Source: an uncultured SAR86 cluster bacterium (GTDB lineage: Bacteria; Pseudomonadota; Gammaproteobacteria; Magnimaribacterales; D2472). Taken from it: a stretch of 36,542 nucleotides of DNA. The stretch lies in the NCBI GenBank assembly GCA_902623535.1, contig CACNUA010000009.1:1-36542 (forward strand), in the 5' to 3' direction. This document shows, piece by piece, positions 1-7,138 of the stretch (position 1 is the first letter of the stretch; each line of letters begins with the position of its first letter). The notes below the pieces were generated by a model. The model saw only the letters and a list, made by a program, of their open reading frames with translations, was not told the origin of the DNA and made no database searches. The translations under genes and the position numbers were made by a program.

Positions 1-1
1 T

Positions 2-487
2 TATACAGCAATGCAAACGGGCACCATTGATGCAGTTGAATGGGTAGGCCCATACAATGATCTCGCCTTTGGCTTTCAGCAAGTTGCAAAATATTATTAT
101 TATCCTGGTTGGCATGAGCCGGGGTCCATGCTTGAATTTATGATCAACATTGACGAGTGGAATACACTGCCTTCTCACTTACAAAAGATTATTGAGGTTG
201 CAGCCAAGGCAGTTAATCAAGATCTCTTAGATGAATACACGGCGTCTAATAATCGAGCTTTACAGGAACTGGTTAATACTCATGATGTTCAGTTAAGAAG
301 ATTGCCTGATGATGTGATCAATGAATTCAGGGCAATATCTGACGATATTTTGACATCCTCAGCAGAGAACGATGCAGATGTTAAAAAAGTTTATGAATCA
401 TTCAAAAAATTTATGGGAGAAGTTAGATCTTTTAACGCTATTGCGGAGGACGCATTTGTTGAAGCACGTAATTTGAGTGAACAATAA
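2..487 (+). CDS. TRAP transporter solute-binding protein (DctP type), 3' part only
   Basis: This is the C-terminal part of a periplasmic solute-binding protein of a TRAP transporter; the reading frame is open to the window edge, so the signal peptide and N-lobe lie outside. The stretch reading TIDAVEWVGPYND followed by YYYYPGWHEPG is typical of the subfamily usually annotated as mannitol/chloroaromatic or alpha-keto acid (TakP-like) binding, so a small carboxylate is the likely ligand class; the actual substrate cannot be told. The membrane partners DctM and DctQ are probably the pair at 12178-13949, 12 kb away on the other strand and separated by lipBA and the accessory island. Its stop overlaps the start of lipB. 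Confidence 0.85.
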   Translation, partial: YTAMQTGTIDAVEWVGPYNDLAFGFQQVAKYYYYPGWHEPGSMLEFMINIDEWNTLPSHLQKIIEVAAKAVNQDLLDEYTASNNRALQELVNTHDVQLRRLPDDVINEFRAISDDILTSSAENDADVKKVYESFKKFMGEVRSFNAIAEDAFVEARNLSEQ

Positions 488-1079
488 TTTGAAATTTTTT
501 CATCTAGGAAAACAGCCTTATCAAGATACATATAAGGATATGAAGGAACATATCCAAAATTTTTCCAGTAATCAGATCTGGATGCTGGAGCATGATGAGG
601 TATTTACCTTGGGTACAGCAGCAGATAAATCTCATATTATTGATCCCGGTCAAATCCCTGTAATTCAAACTGATCGAGGAGGTGAGGTTACTTATCATGG
701 GCCTGGACAACTGGTGATTTACTTTTTGATCAATATTAAAGAAATAAAGCTTGGGCCGAAGGCATTGGTCCAAAAGCTTCAACAATTAATTTTTAGTATT
801 CTGGGTCATTATGATATTGAATCCAGTTTTATAGAGGGCGCACCTGGAGTTTACGTTGACGGTAAAAAAATAGCCTCAATTGGGTTAAGGATTTCACAGG
901 GGAAAACCTATCACGGCATTAGCATCAATGTGGACATGGACTTAACCCCTTTTTTATTTATTAACCCATGCGGGTATGAGGGATTAGAGGTCACTCAAAT
1001 AAAGAATTATGATTCAAATGTGAAAATTAAAGATGTAGAATCTATTGCCCAGCAAGAAATAATTAAAGTTTTTGAATAA
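477..1079 (+). CDS. lipB: Octanoyl-[acyl-carrier-protein]:protein N-octanoyltransferase
   Basis: LipB moves the octanoyl chain from ACP to lipoyl domains (for example pyruvate and 2-oxoglutarate dehydrogenase E2 and GcvH) in the cytoplasm, giving the substrate of LipA. The 200-residue product carries the signature [13 protein letters not shown], the KIASIG motif with the catalytic lysine, and NPCGYEG with the nucleophilic cysteine. The start is a GTG that overlaps the end of the dctP gene by 11 bases. There is no good Shine-Dalgarno directly ahead of it, so translation is probably coupled. The stop TAA overlaps the ATG of lipA by one base, a tight lipB-lipA pair. Confidence 0.95.
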   Translation: MNNNLKFFHLGKQPYQDTYKDMKEHIQNFSSNQIWMLEHDEVFTLGTAADKSHIIDPGQIPVIQTDRGGEVTYHGPGQLVIYFLINIKEIKLGPKALVQKLQQLIFSILGHYDIESSFIEGAPGVYVDGKKIASIGLRISQGKTYHGISINVDMDLTPFLFINPCGYEGLEVTQIKNYDSNVKIKDVESIAQQEIIKVFE

Positions 1080-2041
1080 TGGAAATCATACCGACACAAA
1101 AAATTGTTAATCGAGACGGCATCAGGGCTGTAAAAAATGGCCAAAAAGCCAATAAGTATTCTACGATTCCTAACCAAAAGAAACCAGATTGGATTCGGGT
1201 TAAAGCTACTTTCGATAAAAACTTTAAGGCAGTTAAGGCGCAAGTTGATGGCAAAAGACTTAACACTGTATGTGAGGAGGGTATGTGCCCAAATATGTCA
1301 GAGTGCTGGTCAGCGGGAACCGCAACATTCATGCTCATGGGCTCTGTTTGCACACGTGCTTGTAAGTTTTGCTCTGTTGATACGGGCAATCCAAAAGGAT
1401 GGTTGGATCAGGATGAACCTCTCAAAACTGCCAAGGCGGTCAAAACCATGGACCTCAAGTACGTTGTCCTTACCTCGGTCAATAGAGATGATCTAGAGGA
1501 CGGAGGAGCAGAACATTACGCTAATACAGTCAGAGCCATTAAAGAACTTAATCCCAATACGGCGGTTGAGGCCCTAACACCTGACTTCAAAGGTTTGTCT
1601 TCATCAATTGAAACTTTGGTTAACTGTGGACTCGAAGTGTTTGCTCAAAATGTTGAAACCGTTAAAAGACTCACGCATCCAGTCAGAGATATTCGAGCGG
1701 GTTATCAGCAAACTCTAGATGTCCTTGCAGAATCAAAAAAAATTAATCCTAAGGTACTAACAAAAACCAGCATAATACTTGGTTTGGGGGAAACCGATGC
1801 TGAGATCGAAGAGACCATGGATGATTTAATTAAAAATAAGGTCGATATCCTAACTCTAGGTCAGTATTTAAGACCAACCCTCAATCATTTACCGGTTGAA
1901 CGATGGGTTACTCCAGATGAGTTTGATAGATACAGAGACATCGGTCTAAAAAAAGGATTTCTCGAAGTGGTTTCTGGACCTATGGTCAGATCAAGCTACA
2001 GAGCTGAAAGAGCTTTAGAGAAAAATAACGCTGGGCTCTGA
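1079..2041 (+). CDS. lipA: Lipoyl synthase (radical SAM)
   Basis: LipA inserts two sulfur atoms into the protein-bound octanoyl chain made by LipB. The 320-residue product has both iron-sulfur cluster motifs: the auxiliary cluster cysteines C65, C70 and C76 ([12 protein letters not shown]) and the radical SAM cysteines C91, C95 and C98 (CTRACKFC). The C-terminal RSSY motif that ligates the auxiliary cluster through serine is present. Length equals the usual 320-325 residues. It is translationally coupled to lipB. The stop codon runs straight into a perfect AT-rich palindrome at 2041-2056, beyond which the accessory island begins. Confidence 0.97.
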   Translation: MEIIPTQKIVNRDGIRAVKNGQKANKYSTIPNQKKPDWIRVKATFDKNFKAVKAQVDGKRLNTVCEEGMCPNMSECWSAGTATFMLMGSVCTRACKFCSVDTGNPKGWLDQDEPLKTAKAVKTMDLKYVVLTSVNRDDLEDGGAEHYANTVRAIKELNPNTAVEALTPDFKGLSSSIETLVNCGLEVFAQNVETVKRLTHPVRDIRAGYQQTLDVLAESKKINPKVLTKTSIILGLGETDAEIEETMDDLIKNKVDILTLGQYLRPTLNHLPVERWVTPDEFDRYRDIGLKKGFLEVVSGPMVRSSYRAERALEKNNAGL

Positions 2042-2056
2042 AAGATAATTATCTTT
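2041..2056. repeat. Perfect 16-bp AT-rich palindrome at the lipA stop
   Basis: AAAGATAATTATCTTT is perfectly self-complementary and begins on the last base of the lipA stop codon. It lacks G+C in the stem and has no following U-tract, so it is a poor intrinsic terminator, though it may still slow transcription. It marks the left edge of the accessory region and could equally be a protein-binding or junction sequence. Confidence 0.45.
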
Positions 2057-2089
2057 TAGATCTTTAATAAAGTAGTCAATTTAAATTCT

Positions 2090-2872
2090 TCAACCTTCAC
2101 TCAACCATCCATTTACTAAGTAGGAGGGAAACCAACCATCTTCCCCTTTTTCATGAGCTTCATGCCACCCAGAACCACCTTGAAAATCTAGATGAAAATC
2201 ATGTCGCTCACCTTTATAGTCAACTGCTCTGATAGTATCTTCATCAAATGGCTTATCTCCATTTTGATCCAAAATACCACCGAATACATTGCAATAGTAG
2301 AGCCATGAAAGGTCATATTCTTCATTGGTGTCAGGATTATCGATAATCAATTTTAGGTCCCTAAGCTTAAAATCGTTAGCTACTTCAAAAGAGGTATGAA
2401 GGGTTCCAGAGGAATAAGGTATAACTTCAAATATGACAGTATGCCCCTCTGCAATAGCTTCCTTAGCCCCCAAATGCTGGAAGTCATCGTCACCAATTGG
2501 TTTCCAAACATAATCATCTGCATCAACATTATCTGGAGAACCATATGGAAGACCATAGTCTGTAATAGCCATTTCGATATAGTCAGAGTTTTCAAAATCT
2601 TCCATTTCAGTATATTCAAACATACACGGGAAAAATGCCTTCTCCTCTCCATCAATAATGGCAGTATATTTGCAGCCTTCATTTCGAGGTGCGATACCAT
2701 GTGAAATCAATGTAACCTTAGCATGCTCCTCCACAATTTCTATTGGCTCTCGATAATTTAAACCGTTCGCCTCATTTTCTTTATTTTCTTTTAGTAGTTC
2801 CTTAGTTGCTACATCGATTTCGTATGCATAAACTTGGACTCCGGATGCTTCAATTTTTAGCTCTAATTTCAT
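2090..2872 (-). CDS. Unknown protein, 260 aa, last gene of the minus-strand island operon
   Basis: I do not recognise this family. The product is a soluble, strongly acidic protein without signal peptide or membrane segment, rich in aromatic residues near the C-terminus (WLYYCNVFGG, GGSGWHEAHEKGEDGWF). The ATG at 2872 is preferred over an upstream TTG at 2890 because a purine-rich GGGGA lies about 11 bases ahead of it. It follows the 113-aa gene after 89 bases, the widest gap in the operon, so it may also have its own promoter. It ends 48 bases from the convergent lipA, at the left edge of the island. Confidence 0.7.
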   Translation of the reverse strand: MKLELKIEASGVQVYAYEIDVATKELLKENKENEANGLNYREPIEIVEEHAKVTLISHGIAPRNEGCKYTAIIDGEEKAFFPCMFEYTEMEDFENSDYIEMAITDYGLPYGSPDNVDADDYVWKPIGDDDFQHLGAKEAIAEGHTVIFEVIPYSSGTLHTSFEVANDFKLRDLKLIIDNPDTNEEYDLSWLYYCNVFGGILDQNGDKPFDEDTIRAVDYKGERHDFHLDFQGGSGWHEAHEKGEDGWFPSYLVNGWLSEG

Positions 2873-2961
2873 AATTTTTATTGTCCCCAACTTTAAGAAT
2901 TAAACGCTTATTACCTTAGCAGTAATAATTTTAATATGGAAATAACAAGATTCTGAAGTAA

Positions 2962-3303
2962 CTATGAAAGATGGATATTGTTACCTTTAGCTGAAAAATC
3001 AGCTGCATCAAATTCTTTTTTTTTGATATCATCGCCATAAATTCCAAACATACTATCTTGTCCAGGCAGGTAAACAAAAATATACAAACCTCCTCTATTA
3101 TGAGCAAAGAAATGATTTTCTCCCCATGCCAACTCATTGGTTTTATAAAGAAAAATTATATTTTTTTCTGGATGGTTAATGGGATAAAGGCTGTGTTCAT
3201 TTCCTAAATCTCCTGTGTTGACAATTTTTTCTTCGTTTAGGACATTCAAAAAATAAACAATTGTGTTTGGTTTTGCATAGTAAATATTGGTTTTTGATTT
3301 CAA
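2962..3303 (-). CDS. Unknown small protein, about 113 aa
   Basis: No family recognised. The product is soluble and mixed alpha/beta in look, with a hydrophobic strand GGLYIFVYLPG and a charged C-terminus. The start is uncertain: the only ordinary candidate is a TTG at 3303 without a clear ribosome binding site. The frame stays open a little further upstream to an ATT at 3330 that overlaps the stop of the preceding 78-aa gene. The tight spacing to the upstream gene (22 bases from the TTG) places it in the same operon. Confidence 0.55.
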   Translation of the reverse strand: MKSKTNIYYAKPNTIVYFLNVLNEEKIVNTGDLGNEHSLYPINHPEKNIIFLYKTNELAWGENHFFAHNRGGLYIFVYLPGQDSMFGIYGDDIKKKEFDAADFSAKGNNIHLS

Positions 3304-3325
3304 ATTTTTTAAATACCAAAAATAA

Positions 3326-3562
3326 TTAATGTGCTAAATTAAAAATCACTACAAATAAGACTCCTGTAGCAAGGACCCCCAGTACACAGATCAACCAATC
3401 CACAAAGAACACTTTAAACAGCTTAGACCAAACACCATCATGAGCTTCATTCGCTGTGAGTTCTTTTTTGAAGACCTCCATTGCTGCATCTTTAAAAAAT
3501 GAAAAGACACACAAGAAAGTTAGGCCTCCCAAAAGAAATATAAATGCATTCGTATTAATCAT
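3326..3562 (-). CDS. Small two-helix membrane protein, 78 aa
   Basis: The product has two hydrophobic segments, about residues 7-24 and 54-75, joined by a polar loop of about 30 residues with KKELTANEAHDG. No Cys or lipobox suggests a lipoprotein. It starts at an ATG with a strong ribosome binding site (AAGGAGA). It is the only clearly membrane-bound product of the operon. Small two-helix proteins in phage-defence operons are often effectors or anchors. That is only an analogy here, and no named family is recognised. Confidence 0.7.
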   Translation of the reverse strand: MINTNAFIFLLGGLTFLCVFSFFKDAAMEVFKKELTANEAHDGVWSKLFKVFFVDWLICVLGVLATGVLFVVIFNLAH

Positions 3563-3573
3563 GGTTTTCTCCT

Positions 3574-3888
3574 TTAATTTATTAAAGCTTTAATTATTCT
3601 TGAAAGTTCCGCATCAGCCCTTCGGAAATTTGTTTTAGTTAATGCTCTTGCTTCCCAGTAATCCTCATAACCATCTTGCATCCATTGTTTTCGAAATAAT
3701 TGAAAGGTCCTTTGCAGGTACTTCTGCAATAATCGAATATCTGCAATTGCGTTAAAATTATTCTTTTTTAGCCACGATTCAACTTCAAAAGAATCACTCT
3801 GAGCAACTTTTTTTACAAACATTTCTAGAATAGTAGATAACTCAGTATTGATGTTTTTTAGATCTTTTATTGATTTTGAATCCTTCAT
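3574..3888 (-). CDS. Unknown helical protein, 104 aa
   Basis: No family recognised. The sequence looks mostly alpha-helical and charged, with a basic and aromatic middle (YLQRTFQLFRKQW) and a C-terminal helix. The start codon overlaps the stop of the HAD gene as ATGA, indicating translational coupling, and the membrane-protein gene follows 11 bases later. The strict coupling suggests that it works together with, or in stoichiometry with, the HAD protein. Confidence 0.65.
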   Translation of the reverse strand: MKDSKSIKDLKNINTELSTILEMFVKKVAQSDSFEVESWLKKNNFNAIADIRLLQKYLQRTFQLFRKQWMQDGYEDYWEARALTKTNFRRADAELSRIIKALIN

Positions 3889-4478
3889 GATTGATTTAAA
3901 AATTTGTTCTCATTAATCATAGTATCATCAACGTGTTTTGGAATAATCCTTATTTTGGGGAATACCTTTTTGAGCTGAACAAAGCTTTGAATATTATCCA
4001 TGGAGTCGTCGAACAGATAAGCTGCTTGGTATTGATGAGATTCTAAATATTTACTGATAATTAATTTTTTTGCTTCAGCAGTTTTTAGCTTAGCTAAGTT
4101 TCCTGCCCTTTCAACATAGATATGATTGATATCTAGTCCTGAGGAGTTTAGGTATTCAAGAAATAGATCTTTGCAATCTAAATCGGATCTTGCTGTTAAT
4201 AAAATTGTTTTGGATCCATAGGCAGCTTCTTTTATGCAATCCTGCGCCTTTTTAATAATTGGATTGATTGGCTGCGACTCGTCTACAAATTTTTTTGAGT
4301 CCTTGAACTCTGCAAAACAAATGGTTTCATCATCTTTTACCTTAAAGTCTTTTAACTCTTGCGAGTTTAAATATTTAACTTTACCCTCGCTATTTGTTAA
4401 TTTTGCTCTGGCGGTAGTTCGGAAAAGGGTGTCATCTATATCAAAAACATAGAGAGATTTAATATGCCTTCTAGTCAT
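3885..4478 (-). CDS. HAD-superfamily hydrolase (phosphatase-like), 197 aa
   Basis: A cytoplasmic haloacid-dehalogenase-type phosphatase is likely. Motif I is FDIDDTLF with the nucleophile D13 and acid D15; motif II is LLTARSD with T95; lysines near 128-138 can serve as motif III; motif IV is FDDS with D157 and D158. The architecture resembles the 3'-phosphatase part of polynucleotide kinase-phosphatases and other phage-type HADs, but no kinase domain is present and the substrate is unknown. A nucleic-acid end as substrate would fit its nuclease neighbours; this is inference. It overlaps the GxxExxY gene by 8 bases and the 104-aa gene by 4. Confidence 0.8.
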   Translation of the reverse strand: MTRRHIKSLYVFDIDDTLFRTTARAKLTNSEGKVKYLNSQELKDFKVKDDETICFAEFKDSKKFVDESQPINPIIKKAQDCIKEAAYGSKTILLTARSDLDCKDLFLEYLNSSGLDINHIYVERAGNLAKLKTAEAKKLIISKYLESHQYQAAYLFDDSMDNIQSFVQLKKVFPKIRIIPKHVDDTMINENKFLNQS

Positions 4479-4962
4479 CGCTTTCAGAGCTCCAAATCAT
4501 GTTGAGTTTATTTTTATCAAGCTCCCAAACTTCAACTTTTATGTTTGATGAAAATTCAAGCGTCAACCCATCTTCGGATAGATGGTCTTTCTTATTCCAT
4601 TGAATCAAGATGGCTTTACAAGTATTTTCTTTGGATAAATGTTTGGCTCTAGATTTAAGATAAATCTTTAGTTGACTTAAGTACTCTATTTTATTTTCTA
4701 ATGCTGCCTGCTTTGTCTCAATAATGAGATCTTCTTTTATGCCAAAGTTTTTTTGTTGAGGAATATAAAAATCAGCAACAATATATCCAACAGGATGCTT
4801 TTTATATAACACATCAAGTGAGAACTCTTTCTCGTAGGCAACTCTAGAATTTATGAATTCAACTGCTAATGCAGCTTGCAAAACATTTTCTTTAAATCCT
4901 GCACCTAGCTCTCTTTGAATTCGTTTAGAGAGTTTGGTGACGTGTTTATAAAATTCTTTCAT
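4471..4962 (-). CDS. GxxExxY-type PD-(D/E)XK nuclease-like protein
   Basis: The N-terminal GAGFKENV matches the GxxE core of the GxxExxY family (PDDEXK_3), here with leucine instead of tyrosine in the third place. The nuclease core is visible: D64 in ADFYI and E82-x-K84 in IIETK, the D...ExK arrangement of PD-(D/E)XK folds. Length (163 aa) is somewhat longer than the usual 120-140 because of a C-terminal extension. A strong AAGGAGG site precedes the ATG. The biochemical role of this family is not established; members occur next to defence and mobile genes. It lies 35 bases after sbcB in the same operon. Confidence 0.8.
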   Translation of the reverse strand: MKEFYKHVTKLSKRIQRELGAGFKENVLQAALAVEFINSRVAYEKEFSLDVLYKKHPVGYIVADFYIPQQKNFGIKEDLIIETKQAALENKIEYLSQLKIYLKSRAKHLSKENTCKAILIQWNKKDHLSEDGLTLEFSSNIKVEVWELDKNKLNMIWSSESDD

Positions 4963-4997
4963 AGAAAATCCTCCTTAACTGTCTTGTTAATAATTTT

Positions 4998-6410
4998 TTA
5001 TCCATAAGCATTTACCTCGATTTTATTTTTTATAAATTGCTCAACCCCTTGAATGATTTCTAGATCTGATGGTGAGGATCTATCTTCTATTAATTCCTCG
5101 GCTTCTTTTAAATATGCTGAGCTTGAAGGCCAAGGACCCTCAGATGTCCATCGTTCTCTAATTAACTCTTGATAATAAGAGGTGAGTTCAGTTGGAAGAT
5201 CAGATTCATTTTTTTGGGATAAGATTCTGTAGCCAAACTCTTTTGCTCTAGGATCATTAAATTTTTTGCAAATAAATAACTGCTCTTCCAAGCTCTTTGA
5301 ATTGTGAAATTGTTCAAATAGTTTCTTATCTTCATAGTCGAAGAATTTTTCATAGATTGTCTCTTCAATAAGGTTTTTCTTTGGCCATTTTCTTTGTTCG
5401 GTTTCTGTAGATGCAACAAGAACTTTTTCAATCCAATCTTCATTCCTAGAGTAATTTTCGGCATTTGAGTTCAGCTCTTTCATTGAGCATTCAAAATTGA
5501 AATCAAATTCATTTGCGTCAGCCAAGCCGCTTGATCTATTCAGTCGAATAATTTTGAAGGGAGACTCAGTAAAGGGTTTTTCTAAAAACTTTACGATCTC
5601 TTCGTAACCAAGATTTAAAACTTCATCAACTGGATAGTTAAGGTCCACACATATGGCTTCATTTTGATTAGTTGGATTGATACCAACGAATTTAATGGGG
5701 TATGTCCAAAATCTAGCAAACGGCTGATATCGATAGCCAATTACTTTTGTGTTTTTTAAAAATTCAGTACAACCTTGTTTTGTTCCCTGACTCAGAAAGT
5801 CTGTTACTAACTTTTCTGCTGATAAATGAAAAAAATTAAGTAACTCGATCATAAAAATACAATCTGATAATGCATCATGTGCATTAGCAGTATCGATGCC
5901 GATTCGTTCGGCGACCGAGGATAAGGAACATACTGGATGTCCATTTGCATTTATTTCGAAGTCAATCATCTTTGGGAAGAGCTGACTAACCAATCTGGTT
6001 AGCATGAGTAAATCAGATCGGCCATTGCCGTTTGTATTTGTGATGAATGGATCCATTAAATTCCAAAAGAATTGACGCCTGTATAACTCTTCATCAAAGT
6101 TATGACCGTTATAAGTAATAAAAAGGGCAGGGTCATCATTGCTCCAATTTTTCCACTGATCATGAATGGTTTTCATCATTTGATAATGTGTTTCTGAGCT
6201 TGATAAGGTTTCTATTTTCTTGTGAGTTAAATATGCCCCAGGTGAAGGAATCACCCAGGGTAAGGGAGCACAAGAAACATTCATTGAATCTTGAATGTTG
6301 TAATTTTGATCTGTCACCACCGAAGCTGACTGTATTATTTGAATAAAATCTTTTGGTTCTTTTCCGGTGGTTTCAGTGTCACTAAAGATAAGCTTATTTT
6401 GAAATTTCAT
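4998..6410 (-). CDS. sbcB: Exodeoxyribonuclease I-like 3'-5' single-strand exonuclease
   Basis: Full-length relative of exonuclease I (470 aa; the E. coli enzyme has 475), which digests single-stranded DNA 3' to 5'. All DEDDh catalytic residues are visible: D11 and E13 in SDTETTG, D106 in NGHNFDEE, H178 and D183 in NAHDALSD. The C-terminal region also follows the exonuclease I pattern (YEKFFDYEDKKL, and FGYRILSQ near residue 395), so the SH3-like and C-terminal helical domains seem kept. SbcB is usually a solitary housekeeping gene. Here it is the second gene of an operon under an operator-covered promoter, overlapping the MORN gene by 17 bases. Confidence 0.88.
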   Translation of the reverse strand: MKFQNKLIFSDTETTGKEPKDFIQIIQSASVVTDQNYNIQDSMNVSCAPLPWVIPSPGAYLTHKKIETLSSSETHYQMMKTIHDQWKNWSNDDPALFITYNGHNFDEELYRRQFFWNLMDPFITNTNGNGRSDLLMLTRLVSQLFPKMIDFEINANGHPVCSLSSVAERIGIDTANAHDALSDCIFMIELLNFFHLSAEKLVTDFLSQGTKQGCTEFLKNTKVIGYRYQPFARFWTYPIKFVGINPTNQNEAICVDLNYPVDEVLNLGYEEIVKFLEKPFTESPFKIIRLNRSSGLADANEFDFNFECSMKELNSNAENYSRNEDWIEKVLVASTETEQRKWPKKNLIEETIYEKFFDYEDKKLFEQFHNSKSLEEQLFICKKFNDPRAKEFGYRILSQKNESDLPTELTSYYQELIRERWTSEGPWPSSSAYLKEAEELIEDRSSPSDLEIIQGVEQFIKNKIEVNAYG

Positions 6411-7017
6411 TTAATTTTCCTTTTTTATATGAATAGGTTGTTACTTTTTGATCAGCCTGATCGGTGAAACGCAAGACATCTCCATCCCTTTTATCTTCGT
6501 GCCAATAAGTTAATGAATTTAATCTGCCATCAGGATAGAAGTAAGTTGCTTTGCCATGTTTTTTTCCAGCTAAGAAGTTGTACTCTCTCCATTTATGGAA
6601 ATTACTGAGAAAATGAATGAACCTGCCATGCAATAAACCATTTTTAAAATTAGCACTAATTTCAATTGATCCATCCTCATGATATGTTTCATAAGTGCCG
6701 GTGAACTCAACAACGATGCATTTATTTATAGGTGTTTCATTTGATGGCTCACGAAGAATTTCTTTATTATCAATGAGCTTTAAATCCATATATCTACAGA
6801 ACCTTCCATTTAAATAAAATAAATCTAGTTTGGAATTTTCTCTCAGGACAAATCCAAGATTACGATGATCGAACTCTTTATCCCATTCACATTCCAATTC
6901 AAAACGAATATCTTCGTAATTAGCCTCTTCATCAATTAAACCCTTTTTCATTTCCAAAGCTTTTTTGCGATCGATGAGCTTTTGTTTGTATTCTTTTAGG
7001 TAGATAACTTTTTGCAT
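6394..7017 (-). CDS. MORN-variant repeat protein, first gene of the island operon
   Basis: The C-terminal half (from about residue 105) shows MORN-variant type repeats: YHEDGSIEISANFKNGLLHG, then FLAGKKHGKATYFYPDGR, then WHEDKRDGD. Such repeats form beta-hairpin ladders; bacterial versions are sometimes linked to toxin/antitoxin or immunity roles but have no fixed activity. The N-terminal 50 residues are helical and charged. It has no signal peptide. The gene starts about 20 bases downstream of the -10 box of a promoter whose spacer is filled by a palindromic operator, so it is the promoter-proximal gene of the eight-gene operon. Confidence 0.75.
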   Translation of the reverse strand: MQKVIYLKEYKQKLIDRKKALEMKKGLIDEEANYEDIRFELECEWDKEFDHRNLGFVLRENSKLDLFYLNGRFCRYMDLKLIDNKEILREPSNETPINKCIVVEFTGTYETYHEDGSIEISANFKNGLLHGRFIHFLSNFHKWREYNFLAGKKHGKATYFYPDGRLNSLTYWHEDKRDGDVLRFTDQADQKVTTYSYKKGKLNEISK

Positions 7018-7036
7018 TTAGATTTATTATGCTTTA

Positions 7037-7065
7037 CATATACGACATAGAATGTCGTCTTTAAA
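7037..7065 (-). promoter_or_regulatory. Promoter of the eight-gene island operon
   Basis: On the minus strand a -35-like TTTAAA (7065-7060) and a -10-like TATATG (7042-7037; TATGTA two bases on is an alternative) are 17 bases apart. The spacer is almost completely occupied by the palindrome at 7042-7058, the geometry of a steric repressor site. Confidence 0.6.
7042..7058. promoter_or_regulatory. Operator copy 1 (ACGACA-N5-TGTCGT)
   Basis: A perfect inverted repeat, seven bases per arm here (ACGACAT, three bases, ATGTCGT). The same 17-bp motif recurs at 7109-7125 and 11307-11323. It is probably bound by the adjacent WYL regulator as a dimer. It lies between the -35 and -10 of the minus-strand promoter. 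Confidence 0.8.
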
Positions 7066-7103
7066 AACATATTCTTAATTTTTGTATTGAAGATAGTAAA
7101 TTA

Positions 7104-7132
7104 TTGTAACGACATATAATGTCGTATATGAT
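7104..7132 (+). promoter_or_regulatory. Promoter of the WYL regulator, probably giving a leaderless mRNA
   Basis: TTGTAA (7104-7109), a 17-base spacer and TATGAT (7127-7132). Only six bases separate the -10 box from the ATG at 7139, so the predicted transcription start falls on or next to the start codon. No Shine-Dalgarno is present. Confidence 0.65.
7109..7125. promoter_or_regulatory. Operator copy 2 (ACGACA-N5-TGTCGT)
   Basis: A perfect inverted repeat (ACGACAT, ATA, ATGTCGT) between the -35 and -10 of the WYL gene promoter, which implies autorepression. It is identical in its outer arms to copies 1 and 3. Confidence 0.8.
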
Positions 7133-7138
7133 CTTGCT

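Noticed and set aside
2873..2961. Imperfect hairpin ATTACC-TTAGC-AGTAAT as a terminator between the 113-aa and 260-aa genes
   Set aside because: The stem is short, AT-rich and imperfect and has no adjoining U-tract of useful length; it cannot be shown to end transcription.
5162..5464. 100-aa open frame inside sbcB on the same strand
   Set aside because: It is an out-of-frame shadow of a gene with all catalytic motifs and has no signal of its own.
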